64,000 bases of DNA from Komarekiella delphini-convector SJRDD-AB1 (GCF_014831675.1 NZ_VJXY01000004.1:124001-188000), one strand, 5' to 3'. Counted from the stretch's first letter, positions 17,795 to 27,662 are shown. The notes: generated from the letters alone by a model not told the origin. Numbers and translations are program-made.

Positions 17795-18580
17795 ATGCTT
17801 AAACCTAAGTCTAAATCTCAACCAGCTCGCCTTCTCAGTTACGGTCAATCTACCTCTACACCTATTGCAATGGCAATCACGGTAACAGCAGGAGGAACTA
17901 TCTTATCTCTCCTATTGCAAATTGTAAATATTGGCATGAGTTCTAGTACAACTCGTCATGTTAAAGGTATGACAGTTGTTCAACTCCAAGATGGGTCTAT
18001 TTCACCTGGTAAATTTGCTGCTCCCAACGAACGCGAAGACGAAACTATCAAACGCTTTATCTCAGATAGCATGATTAAAATGTTCGGTTGGAATGGAATA
18101 ATCGAAGCAACAGAGAATGGCGAAAATGTTACCAAACCTGATAAAGGAATAGATGTTCAAACAACAAAAAATAGTAGAAAAAGAATTCCGACTAGAGCTT
18201 GGGAAGCTGCATTTGCACTATCTGAAAATCAAGATTTTCGGGCAAACTTCCTTAAAAAGTTAGCAGAAATTGTCCCAAATGGTGTATTTAACGGTGAAGT
18301 TCAGGTCTCACTCGTCACCCGCCATATCTCTGAACCCAGAAAAATCAAGGATGGAAAGTGGGAGGTTGATTATATCGGTACGCTTGTAAGCTTTGATAGA
18401 AATGAAAACCAAGGTAAAGGAATCGCCTTTAACAAAACAATTACTGTCGAAGCTGTCGATACTCCCAAATTACCAACCCAGCCAACTGAACTTGATAAAA
18501 GAATTTATTTAGTACGAGAACCAGGTTTAGAAATTACCCAAATAATTGATTATAATCTCGGCAAAAATAAAAATAATTAG
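17795..18580 (+). CDS. VirB8-like conjugation protein
   Basis: 261 residues: a short basic cytoplasmic N-terminus, one membrane helix (about 26-50, IAMAITVTAGGTILSLLLQI) and a periplasmic domain. The domain has an NTF2-like feel (DETIKRFISDSMIKMFGWNG; VSLVTRHISEPRKIKDGKWE; KTITVEAVDTPK), the organisation of VirB8. It is 18 bases upstream of the VirB10-like gene, consistent with a core-complex module B8-B10-B9. Confidence 0.6.
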   Translation: MLKPKSKSQPARLLSYGQSTSTPIAMAITVTAGGTILSLLLQIVNIGMSSSTTRHVKGMTVVQLQDGSISPGKFAAPNEREDETIKRFISDSMIKMFGWNGIIEATENGENVTKPDKGIDVQTTKNSRKRIPTRAWEAAFALSENQDFRANFLKKLAEIVPNGVFNGEVQVSLVTRHISEPRKIKDGKWEVDYIGTLVSFDRNENQGKGIAFNKTITVEAVDTPKLPTQPTELDKRIYLVREPGLEITQIIDYNLGKNKNN

Positions 18581-18597
18581 TAATTAAGCATAAACTT

Positions 18598-20457
18598 ATG
18601 TTACAGCTACAAGATGAGGTTTCAAATAAGCATGAACTATCTTCTGTAGATAGTCTTTTACCAATCGATAGCAAAAATAGAAAAGCTGTAGAAGATGAAA
18701 TTGAATGTTCACAATATGAGGTAGTCGAAGAAGATGATATTGAAGTAGAAGACCCCGCGTTAATACAAACTAAACACGATTTTGTTACATCCCCCTGGTC
18801 AAGATTAGGAATTATTGGTGGTGCATTTGGGGCTGGGTTTCTAGTTATATTTGTTGTCCTCAATGGCATGATGAATGGGGGTGGTAAAAATGCCAAAAAA
18901 CCAGAAGTAATCCTTACCCCTACTCCCACAGTTGCCACATCTGAGAAAAAAGAAGGGGATGTTTATGCCAAGCTTGCCCTCGCCAAGCAACAAGAAGAAC
19001 TTGATGCACTAAATGGTAAAGGTAACAAGGAAGAAAAAGAGGAGAAAAAGGAAGCTACTGAAGAAGAACAATCCAAAAACAAAGAGAAAACACGCCCTAT
19101 TCGCCAACGAAGGGTAGCCGCTCAACAAACTCCCCCTACTTATAGAAGACGTGTATACCGGGAAGAAGCATCCGAACCTGTTAGACCAACACGTAGAGTA
19201 GTCGCCTCACAGCCATCACAGCCAATACCACCCCTGCGTCCTAGCGCTCCTCTGCCAAAACTTGCCAAACAAATAGTTGCCAGCAACCAGAGTGTCGCCA
19301 AAGACCCAATAGCCGAACTCGAACGCCTGCGTAGTCTGGGTTCGGTTGGTCGGGTTGATTATATGTTAGCTAGTTCCACTGTAAGTGAACCTACAAACAC
19401 AACAGTACAAGAAGTTACAGCAAACACTGAAGAAACATTACGCCCAGCAGAACAAAATACCAATCGCTCCCGTCGTCGCCGTAGCCGCCGCAGCGAGAAT
19501 ACCGAAACAGTTGCCAACACTCCCAATCAAGTTGAAGAACTGCGCCCGCGTTGGCAACCTGTAACCACAAATGATAGTACTCCTGAGTATAGCAATACTG
19601 ATGACAAAGAGAACAATCAAGCTGTGCCAGTTATTTATAGCTTCTCGCTAGAACAACCACAAACTAACTCAGAACTTGCCAGCACCAAAGAACAAACCTT
19701 AGAATTTAGTTTTGCTGGTAATAAAGAAAACAACTCCACTCAGCAAGTCGAACGACTTGCAAATAACTACTTGCCAGAAGAAGCACAGATACTTCAAGAA
19801 ACACAACCACAGTATCTAGTTGTCGGTTCGTTTGCAAGTGCAACCCTCGTAACTCCGCTCGTTATGCCCCAAATCAACAATAACGGTCGTTCCCAGGAGC
19901 AGACAAATACGTTACGGTTTGTAGCCCAGTTGAACGAGCCGCTTTACAGCAATACTGGCGAAATAGCCATTCCAGCAGGAACACAGGTAACTATCGCCAT
20001 GATTTCGGTTGATAGCACATCAGGCGTGCGTGCCGAAGTCACGGCCATCCTCAAAGACGGAACCGAATATCCCCTATCACCCGGAACAATATCAGTCCTG
20101 GGAGAAGCAGGTTCCCCCCTAGCCGCCAGACCCTACGACGACAAGGGATCTGAAATAGCCAAGTATGATGCCACTTTAGGAACAATAGCTGGTATTGCCA
20201 AGGTAGGGGAAATTATCAACCAGCCAGATGAAGAAGTCACAGAAGATTTGCCTTTAGGTGGGACAAGAACCCGCAGCCGTAATAACAACCGCAACCTGGG
20301 AGCTGCCTTTCTTGAAGGTGCCTTTGGCAAACTTGGCGAAACAGTCAGCAAGCGGACAGAACGTGCTACTGACGAAATCAATCGCCGTCCCAATGTCTGG
20401 TATGTGCCTAAAGACACCAAAATCACAATCAAAGTCGATAGGTCAATCAAGCTGTGA
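18598..20457 (+). CDS. VirB10/TrbI-like core-complex protein
   Basis: 619 residues: acidic cytoplasmic N-terminus, one membrane helix (about 66-88, LGIIGGAFGAGFLVIFVVLN), a long low-complexity periplasmic linker rich in Arg, Glu and Pro (about 100-400), and a C-terminal TrbI/VirB10 beta-barrel domain (FVAQLNEPLYSNTGEIAIPA, GTQVTIAMISVDSTSGVRAE). VirB10 spans both membranes as an energy sensor. The linker is longer than usual. Its stop overlaps the next GTG start by 4 bases, so translation is coupled. Confidence 0.85.
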   Translation: MLQLQDEVSNKHELSSVDSLLPIDSKNRKAVEDEIECSQYEVVEEDDIEVEDPALIQTKHDFVTSPWSRLGIIGGAFGAGFLVIFVVLNGMMNGGGKNAKKPEVILTPTPTVATSEKKEGDVYAKLALAKQQEELDALNGKGNKEEKEEKKEATEEEQSKNKEKTRPIRQRRVAAQQTPPTYRRRVYREEASEPVRPTRRVVASQPSQPIPPLRPSAPLPKLAKQIVASNQSVAKDPIAELERLRSLGSVGRVDYMLASSTVSEPTNTTVQEVTANTEETLRPAEQNTNRSRRRRSRRSENTETVANTPNQVEELRPRWQPVTTNDSTPEYSNTDDKENNQAVPVIYSFSLEQPQTNSELASTKEQTLEFSFAGNKENNSTQQVERLANNYLPEEAQILQETQPQYLVVGSFASATLVTPLVMPQINNNGRSQEQTNTLRFVAQLNEPLYSNTGEIAIPAGTQVTIAMISVDSTSGVRAEVTAILKDGTEYPLSPGTISVLGEAGSPLAARPYDDKGSEIAKYDATLGTIAGIAKVGEIINQPDEEVTEDLPLGGTRTRSRNNNRNLGAAFLEGAFGKLGETVSKRTERATDEINRRPNVWYVPKDTKITIKVDRSIKL

Positions 20458-21287
20458 AACTCAGATATATAGCCGACTTTAGTTTAATTATCCCTTGCGC
20501 GATCGCCTTTAGCGGGTGTCTCACCATTGCCACCGTGTTTGCACCAAACCAACTTGTACTGGCAAATACTATCCGTCAAGTTGCTGCGTCCCAGGTGTCA
20601 GGGGAAAATGCCCAATTGCAGACAGTTAAGGTCTGGCCCGGACATGGGGTATCAATATCGTTCTACAACACCAGAGAAGTCATCAAGAAAATCTGGCTGG
20701 ATGACCCATCTAGGTTTGTTTTTGATGTAGACGGATGTCTTGAAGGCTTGGGTAAGTGTTCTAACAACAGTTCGGGTGCTGGACTAATTCATATTCGCCG
20801 CATCGAGACAGTCAAAATCCCCGGTTTACCACAAGCTTCTTACGGGGCGCACATGACGGTGATTACCGAATCTGGGTCAACAAGGAAAAGCTATCATTTT
20901 CGGATTGTAGCGGGCAGTGGCACACCAGAGTACAGCCAAATTGAAATTATTGGCGATACTCCCAGCAAACCTGAAGAAGTAAAACCAAAGGTCAGTTACA
21001 CCGCATTATCTGATAGCAGACATATCGCTAAAGGAATGCAAGTTGCCTTAAAAAACCAGTGGGTTACTACAGACAGCAAGCTTTGGAAGCGTCTGAACCA
21101 ACTTGTTGAGTTGCGATCGCAAGGAGAGGAACTTGTTGTCGCCGCCAGCACCACCGGAGTATCAATGCAGTTGGTTGAAAAACTTATGCTGCTAGGTGGA
21201 AAGCGCTTCTTAAAAATACCGCCACAGCGCAATAACACTCCCATAACACCAAATACAGGTAAAACAAACTTTCTCTTGAATCAATAA
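20454..21287 (+). CDS. VirB9/TraK-like outer-membrane core protein
   Basis: 277 residues from GTG 20454 inside a 4-base overlap with the VirB10-like stop. An N-terminal hydrophobic segment (about 8-35) is a signal peptide or lipid-type export signal (AFSGC). The body is beta-rich (VKVWPGHGVSISFYNTREVI, WLDDPSRFVFDVDGC, GAHMTVITESGS), as in VirB9/TraK secretin-like proteins. Two cysteines (DGCLEGLGKC) could form a disulphide. Position directly after VirB10 supports the call. Confidence 0.6.
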   Translation: MKLRYIADFSLIIPCAIAFSGCLTIATVFAPNQLVLANTIRQVAASQVSGENAQLQTVKVWPGHGVSISFYNTREVIKKIWLDDPSRFVFDVDGCLEGLGKCSNNSSGAGLIHIRRIETVKIPGLPQASYGAHMTVITESGSTRKSYHFRIVAGSGTPEYSQIEIIGDTPSKPEEVKPKVSYTALSDSRHIAKGMQVALKNQWVTTDSKLWKRLNQLVELRSQGEELVVAASTTGVSMQLVEKLMLLGGKRFLKIPPQRNNTPITPNTGKTNFLLNQ

Positions 21288-21304
21288 TTTTTAAATAACC
21301 ACTG

Positions 21305-22711
21305 ATGTATAACGAAAATTTGACCTCCAACAACCAAATTTTAGATATCACAACCGAGGTAACTGCGATTGTACCAGTGAAAGCTGCAAGTCAGGAAACC
21401 ACTCACAAAAAAACCAACCGAGCGCTTGAGTATCGGATGGAAAAGTTTAATAATTTACGCTACCTGATGGTAGCAGGACTTATTGCAGGACTTGCCCTAC
21501 ACGGGTTAATCCGGTTTGGAGGTAGCTACAATATCGGCAGTCTCCTATTCGGTGAGAAAGCGGTAGCTCAAACAGTTCCATCGAAGTATTCAAATTTGAA
21601 CACTTTGATAGATAAAACAAAACAAACCAAACAGCCAGTCGCAACTAAATACGTCAATGGCGCACCCACACCCGATTGGAGCAGTATCACGTTCAGAAAT
21701 ATGAAATTTGGCGGTGCTGGCAGCGTCGAATTCCCTAATATCAAAAACCCTGGTATGAAGGAGACACGCACCTGGAGTACCGGACAAAGCCTTGCCGAAG
21801 TCATGGAATTAGGTGATTTTGAAGCAACTGAGTTCAATATTGAAGATTTCACGCTTGAAGATATCGCCAGCATCACAGGAATTAACCTCAAAAATCTCAA
21901 ACTGTCAGATTTTGAGACACTAAAGTGGCAAACACTCGAAGACCTCGCCGAAGCAATCCCTAAGCTTGAAGATTCAGAAGTTGGAGCCATCCCACCAATT
22001 CAAGAACTAGTGACCAAAGTAACAGGCAGCACCGCAAGCTACCAAACTGTTGGTGAAGTGCTGGACAATTATCCCGAACTGGGAGAAGTGGAACTTAGTA
22101 AGTATGTCAAACTCGATAAGTATAAACTAACCAGCATCCCCGGTATTCAGGATGCACAGCTAAAGGACTTTACTAACTGGCAAAACACAACAATTAGTAA
22201 GGTTCCGGGATTGGCTGATGTGCCGTTCGATCAGTTCCCCAGTGTTCCCATTCCCGATGTTAGCTTTATCGGCAAAGTAGACTTACCCCTCGGTTCGCTT
22301 GAAAGTGGACGCTGGAAGTCAATAAGCGGGAGCTATCAAGCTGGGTTTAATGTCCCGTGCGAGAAAAAGTGCGGTCACATCGAAGTTTCGGGTAGTGAAA
22401 CTATCGTTGGCGCACAATGGATGTCTGGTAAAGACCAAAACGTTAAAGGCGGATTCGGCATCTTGGGCAGCCTCAACGGTGGGAAAGAACCCACAGGTCG
22501 TCACCCCTTTGGGAAATCATTTAAACAAGTCATCTGGGATATTAACGAAGCGGACGGCAGTATCACCACCGCGATGTTCTTCCGTATCTGCAAGCGGGGA
22601 TGGGTTGACTTGGGCTGCTCGCCCTACTTCATTGGCCCAGTTCCCTTCTTCACCTACCGCGAGATAGACCCAATTATCCTTGGTACACCCCTCACTGTAC
22701 CGAAGAAGTAA
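21305..22711 (+). CDS. Hypothetical T4SS-associated protein with leucine-rich-like repeats
   Basis: 468 residues. A membrane segment at about 54-72 (RYLMVAGLIAGLALHGLIRF) is followed by AVAQT, a possible cleavage site. Residues about 155-320 carry degenerate repeats of 10-18 residues alternating acidic and Leu/Ile positions (MELGDFEATEFNIEDFTLED; NLKLSDFETLKWQTLEDLAE; LSKYVKLDKYKLTSIPGIQD), suggesting a solenoid. A cysteine-bearing C-terminal domain follows (CEKKCG; CKRGWVDLGC). Family unknown. Its place between VirB9 and VirD4 suggests an envelope-exposed conjugation or adhesion component. Confidence 0.55.
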   Translation: MYNENLTSNNQILDITTEVTAIVPVKAASQETTHKKTNRALEYRMEKFNNLRYLMVAGLIAGLALHGLIRFGGSYNIGSLLFGEKAVAQTVPSKYSNLNTLIDKTKQTKQPVATKYVNGAPTPDWSSITFRNMKFGGAGSVEFPNIKNPGMKETRTWSTGQSLAEVMELGDFEATEFNIEDFTLEDIASITGINLKNLKLSDFETLKWQTLEDLAEAIPKLEDSEVGAIPPIQELVTKVTGSTASYQTVGEVLDNYPELGEVELSKYVKLDKYKLTSIPGIQDAQLKDFTNWQNTTISKVPGLADVPFDQFPSVPIPDVSFIGKVDLPLGSLESGRWKSISGSYQAGFNVPCEKKCGHIEVSGSETIVGAQWMSGKDQNVKGGFGILGSLNGGKEPTGRHPFGKSFKQVIWDINEADGSITTAMFFRICKRGWVDLGCSPYFIGPVPFFTYREIDPIILGTPLTVPKK

Positions 22712-22718
22712 CAAGTAA

Positions 22719-22758
22719 AAAGGCAATCATAGAAGAATTTATCCTCTTGCCTTTAACT
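22719..22758 (+). terminator. Stem-loop terminator
   Basis: AAAGGCA (22719-22725) pairs with TGCCTTT (22748-22754) across a 22-base loop, followed by a T-rich stretch. It lies between the repeat protein and the coupling protein. Confidence 0.4.
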
Positions 22759-22794
22759 TTTGACTTGGAGAAGACACCCCACACAAATAACGGA

Positions 22795-22826
22795 GAAATA
22801 TGCAACTTCACTTAGTAGCATATTTC
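22795..22826 (+). promoter_or_regulatory. Leader hairpin before the coupling-protein gene
   Basis: GAAATATGC (22795-22803) pairs perfectly with GCATATTTC (22818-22826). It follows ACCCCACACAAATAACGG, a possible diverged form of the element-wide leader motif. The likely start ATG 22862 is 35 bases downstream. Confidence 0.4.
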
Positions 22827-22861
22827 TTCAACTATCTCATGCAAAATTAACACAGATTAAT

Positions 22862-24628
22862 ATGAATAATTATCTGTTTGCAACTGCTAAAACTAAGACT
22901 ATTAGAGAAGTAAAAGCTAACAATAAAAATAGTAATACTGACTTTAGTAAATATACAGATAAGCTCATGTCACCTCAAGGTTTACTACTTGCAGGGGGAA
23001 TTGGCTTAATGTTGCTTTTACAGCTTTTTAGTAACGGTAAAAAAGGCAAGCTTGCTACTAGCTATTGGGGTGGAGCAAAGGAAACCGCCCAAGCTAAGAA
23101 AAAAGCCTTGAAGCAAATCTTAGCTCCTAAGTGTGATAGTGCCAGCCTGTATATCGGAGTACATAGATACAAGGGTCAAAAATCACCCAAGGGGAGTGGG
23201 GGAGTACCAGTTTATGTACCCGATGTCCAGCGCGGAACTGCTGTAATTGGCGCACCTGGTAGCGGTAAATCATTCTCGGCTATCAACCCGATGATTTACT
23301 CAGCAATTGACCAAGGTTTTGGTATCGTACTATACGACTTTAAGTATGCCAGTCAAGCCAAAATCGCCAGTTATGCCAAATCAAAGGGGTATGACGTACA
23401 CGTATTTGCACCAGGATTCCCCGAATCGGAGGTATGTAACCCAATCGATTTTTTACGCGACAGTAGCGATGCTGAGACTGCACGGCAGTTAGCTACAGTT
23501 ATTAACAAGAACTTTCGCTTGTTGGGTAATGCGTCTGAGGATGCATTCTTCGGCCCTGCTGGCGATCAGCTGACGCAGGCTATCCTAATGTTAACCAAGG
23601 AGTTTGGCGATCGCGCTGATATTATGACGGCTGCGGCAATACTTTCCAGCGAGAAGATGGTCGAACGCTTGATGGCAGCAGCACTAAACCCCTGGATTAA
23701 GATAGCTTTTGGTCAATTATTTAGTTCGGCTGGCTCCGAAAAAACCGTGGCGGGTATCGCTGGTAGCGCTTCATTGATGTTCACGCGGTTCATGGCAAGG
23801 GGTACATTGGGATGCTTTGTCGGTAAAACAACCCTCCCCCTGGAGGTAAAACGCAAACAGATGATTATCTTCGGGTTAGACCGCGAACGCCGCGATGCTG
23901 TCAGCCCCCTGATGACCAGCATTCTCCACATGGTAGTTTCCCGCAGTATCGCCAAAAAACGCAAGGAAGATGGGCCATTAGTAGTATGTCTTGACGAGTT
24001 GCCAAGTATCTTCCTTCCAGATTTATTTAAATGGCTTAACGAATCTCGTTCCGAAGGATTCTGCGGTATCTTGGGTTGGCAAAATATGGGTCAGCTTGAA
24101 AAGATTTATGGTAAAGAAATCTCTAAAGCTATCCTCGGTGCGTGCGGTACAAAATTTGTTTTTAATCCTGGTGAAGAAGAATCAGCACGACTATTTTCTG
24201 CGTATTTAGGTGAAGAGGAAATTAAATATAAACAAAAATCTCGCTCAACTGGAGGGGGTAGGGCTAGCACATCTATCAGCGAACAAGAACGGACTCGGAA
24301 GCTATTCGAGCCTGCCCAATTCCTCAAATTACCACCTGGAAAATGTCTATTTATTAACCCAGCTTATAGTAATAAAAATGAGGGTTCAGTACCAATATTA
24401 AAAAAAATCAAAATCCCGAAATATATTATCGGAATTGAACAAGAGAACGATACTAACTGGGACAAAGTTATCAAGGGGCTTGCTAGGAAAAGTACCCAGA
24501 AAAAACCTACACAAGAAGATTTAGATTTACGAGTCAAGGAAGTAGATCGGAAGTTTCCTATCCCACAAGCACCCGTACAAGCAGGTAATGCACCGTTACC
24601 TGTTGATGCATACAAGAGCTTTTTCTAA
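22862..24628 (+). CDS. VirD4/TraG-like type IV coupling protein
   Basis: 588 residues from ATG 22862 (an upstream in-frame ATG at 22760 would add 34 residues overlapping a leader hairpin). One membrane helix (about 39-60, QGLLLAGGIGLMLLLQLF), then Walker A GAPGSGKS (about 129), the VirD4 feature DFKYASQAKI, Walker B VVCLDELP (about 373) and GWQNMGQLEKIYG. The coupling protein brings relaxase-bound DNA to the secretion channel. The C-terminal tail is basic and Pro-rich. No relaxase is seen next to it. Confidence 0.9.
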   Translation: MNNYLFATAKTKTIREVKANNKNSNTDFSKYTDKLMSPQGLLLAGGIGLMLLLQLFSNGKKGKLATSYWGGAKETAQAKKKALKQILAPKCDSASLYIGVHRYKGQKSPKGSGGVPVYVPDVQRGTAVIGAPGSGKSFSAINPMIYSAIDQGFGIVLYDFKYASQAKIASYAKSKGYDVHVFAPGFPESEVCNPIDFLRDSSDAETARQLATVINKNFRLLGNASEDAFFGPAGDQLTQAILMLTKEFGDRADIMTAAAILSSEKMVERLMAAALNPWIKIAFGQLFSSAGSEKTVAGIAGSASLMFTRFMARGTLGCFVGKTTLPLEVKRKQMIIFGLDRERRDAVSPLMTSILHMVVSRSIAKKRKEDGPLVVCLDELPSIFLPDLFKWLNESRSEGFCGILGWQNMGQLEKIYGKEISKAILGACGTKFVFNPGEEESARLFSAYLGEEEIKYKQKSRSTGGGRASTSISEQERTRKLFEPAQFLKLPPGKCLFINPAYSNKNEGSVPILKKIKIPKYIIGIEQENDTNWDKVIKGLARKSTQKKPTQEDLDLRVKEVDRKFPIPQAPVQAGNAPLPVDAYKSFF

Positions 24629-24640
24629 AAACTTTTTAAG

Positions 24641-24907
24641 ATGATATCACCTGAGCTTCAAGCAGAAATCAACAAATGCAAAACCTCCCCACGCTGGAAT
24701 CACTTGTTTCCTCCCTACATTGAAAAGCACTATTTCGATTATTTGTTAGTTTACCATTGCGATCGCACAAATATAGAGAACATTTACTGCGATAAATTTT
24801 ATACGGATGGCGCTCGTCCTGCTCTGATTATCATCCAGTTTGATAATCAACTGGTTTTTGTCAAACACAACCAGACTGTTTTACTTGATAGATTACCTGC
24901 ACCATAA
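24641..24907 (+). CDS. Small hypothetical protein (88 aa)
   Basis: 88 residues, 12 bases after the coupling-protein stop and 7 bases before the next start, so it is tightly linked in an operon. The sequence is soluble, with an N-terminal helical segment (PELQAEINKCKTSPRWNHLF) and a beta-rich C-terminus (ALIIIQFDNQLVFVKHNQ). No family recognised; likely a conjugation accessory. Confidence 0.55.
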   Translation: MISPELQAEINKCKTSPRWNHLFPPYIEKHYFDYLLVYHCDRTNIENIYCDKFYTDGARPALIIIQFDNQLVFVKHNQTVLLDRLPAP

Positions 24908-24914
24908 TTAATAT

Positions 24915-27506
24915 ATGTTCGACCCCAGACAAACTCAAATTAATGAATCATATTTAGGTACAGCCGATACTGCAATTAAAACAAGTCGAGAATTAAGTAA
25001 AAAGCTCATCAATGCACTTACTGAGATAACTAAAGTAATTCTCGAAAAACTCAAAGAAGCTCAAGAAGCAAGTAAAATCGCAATTGAAGTTGGCAAAGAC
25101 ATTTACAATCTTGTACCTGATGAATCTACCCCTGGTGCGTATAAATGGGAAAAGGTAGATTTAACCAATCACAGTATAAAAAGTAATCAGGAAACTAATA
25201 TTGTGTTAATGCCCGATCTATTAATGGAAGGTAAATACACAATAGAACCTTTTACTGACTATCAAGCACAAACAATTGCTGCAAGATTAGTAGAAGATGT
25301 ACCCGATTTAAATAGTGATTATCAGCAAATAGGTGAGAGCGCTCTGAAAATCACAGCTTATTTAGAGTCAGATGGTTCAGAAAAACAAATCATTATCTAC
25401 GAACAAGATAGCGAAGGTAAATGTATAACTAATCTCGTTACTGAAATACTTACCCAAGATGAAATCATAGATGTAGCCAGTGAACCACTTGTTAAGCTAC
25501 TACCTCCATCTGCTGAAATTATTAAAAATAATGACGATACAAAAGAGTTATTATCTGATAATAAAAATTTAATTGCTACAGAAGATAATTTACTATTAGA
25601 TGATAGTCAAATTTCTATAAAAACGGCTAATTTAAATCATAATATTCAAATAGAAAATCTGTCCAATGTTGCAGATAATATTTTATCAGAACTGCTAAAT
25701 GAAGATAAGAAACAAAAAAATTCTGAAGTTGTAACCACACCAGTTAACTCATATTACGAAGAAGAGGAAACTGTGGTAGGTTTTCTAGATGATATCGATA
25801 TTAGTAGTCCACCTGACTTTGACTCTCCACCAGATGTAGATTATTATCAGTCTCCTGTAGCCACAAACCATCCTGAAGCAGTAGAGCAGGAACCCAGCGA
25901 ACAACAACCTGAAACTAACAGTCAAACAGCCGAATTAACTAGTTCACAGCAGTTACTACAAGATAAAAACAGCGAAAACAGTTCGCCCATAACTCAAGAA
26001 ATAAACTCATCTGTTGAAATAGAAGCAGATGACAGGTTTGAAGATTATGTGGTCAATAATCGTCAAGAAGAAATCGCACAGTCCGAAGAAACGCTTCAAA
26101 TCAGAGAGATAGTTGTTAGTAACTACCAACCTCAAGATAAAACTGAAGAAGAGGTAAATGAAAATGTAACTCCTAATCAGTTTTTTGCACAAGAGCCAGA
26201 GGAACTAGAAACTAGTAATCGAAAAAAATATGCACCTGAATTTACCTATCAAGAAGTAGCCAATTCCCAAGGTGTAGAGCCAGCACCAGCAGCGCAACAG
26301 TGGGCGCGTCAAGTTGAAGTACCTATTTATCAAATTAATAATAAACAAGCACGGGAGGAACGCTACAACGGGGAAAATAAAGACATTGCTGAAACCGCGA
26401 TCGCAATGTTAAAAAAATACGGCACTCTTGAACAAGATGGGTCGCGTATTTACCGTAGCGATACATTTGTGATTCGCCAAGAGGGAGATACTGTTAGCAT
26501 TCACCAGCGGAGTGATGAACTATTTGGCTGGGAAAACTCTTTGATGGATTTTAAACTCAACAAAAAAGAGGAACCCAAGATAACGAAAAAACCTACAGAA
26601 ATGTTACCTGTTGAACGTCAGGAGTTCTTGATAGTAGCCGAGTACTTGAACGACAAAGGCAAGCTCCCTGACCTCAACAATGCCGATATCCGTGATGTAG
26701 CGAATAGCTTGGGAAGTCTTGCACCTGCTGGCACGATTAAAACCCTGGAAGTCTTTAAACAAAACGAGATGTTGCACACCCTCAATAATGTCCTCATCCA
26801 GGCTGATAAGGAAGAACTTACAGTAGGTGAATTTACCATTAAGCGGACTCGTGATCCCGAAAACAATCAAGCCAGCCTGCAATTATTTAAAACTACTGAA
26901 CACAAAGGCACTCAGGAACTTGTCCGGTTTGACCTAACTAAAACCGAAGCTGGCATTACCAAAGAAGTCAGCAAGATGAACATCTCTGACTACGATATCA
27001 ACCAAATTAAGTTTATTGCCCAAAACGCTAGCAAACTAAACTTGGAACAAATCTTTGGTAACGAACAATCTACCCCCGCAGCCGCAGCTGCACCCAAAGA
27101 ACGAGTAATACAAGCAGCTGGCGATCTGCCTGTCAAAGTTCACCCTTATATCGCTGAGGAATGGGCGAATATGGTCAAGCATGGTAGCCCTGACTGGGGA
27201 AAGGCAATGAACCAGGGTAATGAAGAGATTCTTCAACGGATAAATGAGAATGACGGCAAGTTACCAATTGCCGACCAGAGGGAAATGTACTTCAAGATTA
27301 TGACTTACAAGGCAACCGAAGCACAAAAGCAAGGGGAAAATACTATGGAATTTGTTGCTCTCAAGGACATTATGCAAGACCTACAACAATGGCGAGGGGA
27401 AGAAATTCGGCAGCAATATACCCCAACTGAACACATACCCTCCCCTCAACGGCAAACTGTGACTGCTGCTGCACCTCAAACTAAGTCGAGAGAAGTTGAA
27501 CTGTAA
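24915..27506 (+). CDS. Large hypothetical protein of the conjugation region
   Basis: 863 residues, soluble. Residues 1-70 are helical (AIKTSRELSKKLINALTEIT), 70-190 form a mixed domain, about 190-480 is an acidic Gln/Glu/Asn-rich low-complexity linker, and 490-740 form two related-looking beta/alpha units (GSRIYRSDTFVIRQEGDTVS; GEFTIKRTRDPENNQASLQL). The C-terminus (about 755-840) is a compact helical part containing EEWANMVKHGSPDW. Its place directly after VirD4 suggests a relaxosome or transfer-processing role, but no catalytic motif of a relaxase is visible. Confidence 0.55.
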   Translation: MFDPRQTQINESYLGTADTAIKTSRELSKKLINALTEITKVILEKLKEAQEASKIAIEVGKDIYNLVPDESTPGAYKWEKVDLTNHSIKSNQETNIVLMPDLLMEGKYTIEPFTDYQAQTIAARLVEDVPDLNSDYQQIGESALKITAYLESDGSEKQIIIYEQDSEGKCITNLVTEILTQDEIIDVASEPLVKLLPPSAEIIKNNDDTKELLSDNKNLIATEDNLLLDDSQISIKTANLNHNIQIENLSNVADNILSELLNEDKKQKNSEVVTTPVNSYYEEEETVVGFLDDIDISSPPDFDSPPDVDYYQSPVATNHPEAVEQEPSEQQPETNSQTAELTSSQQLLQDKNSENSSPITQEINSSVEIEADDRFEDYVVNNRQEEIAQSEETLQIREIVVSNYQPQDKTEEEVNENVTPNQFFAQEPEELETSNRKKYAPEFTYQEVANSQGVEPAPAAQQWARQVEVPIYQINNKQAREERYNGENKDIAETAIAMLKKYGTLEQDGSRIYRSDTFVIRQEGDTVSIHQRSDELFGWENSLMDFKLNKKEEPKITKKPTEMLPVERQEFLIVAEYLNDKGKLPDLNNADIRDVANSLGSLAPAGTIKTLEVFKQNEMLHTLNNVLIQADKEELTVGEFTIKRTRDPENNQASLQLFKTTEHKGTQELVRFDLTKTEAGITKEVSKMNISDYDINQIKFIAQNASKLNLEQIFGNEQSTPAAAAAPKERVIQAAGDLPVKVHPYIAEEWANMVKHGSPDWGKAMNQGNEEILQRINENDGKLPIADQREMYFKIMTYKATEAQKQGENTMEFVALKDIMQDLQQWRGEEIRQQYTPTEHIPSPQRQTVTAAAPQTKSREVEL

Positions 27507-27662
27507 ACTACTTATCACCAAGTTTGCAAAGTCGCATTGACAATATAAAAACTTGGGTTTAGAAGTTACGCAAGTTTACCTCAATTGCAGAATTTAAAAC
27601 TCAAAAAGCTTACTTTATAAGTTTTTCAATTTATTTAGATAAATAACACGATTAAAGGAAAA

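Noticed and set aside
18534-18938. Minus-strand frame under the VirB8/VirB10 junction
   Set aside because: Ser-rich antisense reading of an acidic coding region.
22795-22826. Certain copy of the leader motif before virD4
   Set aside because: Hairpin and distance fit, but the motif (CACAAATAACGG) deviates too far, so I list it only as a possible variant.
24915-27506. Relaxase
   Set aside because: No His cluster (HUH) or catalytic Tyr pattern at the N-terminus was visible.
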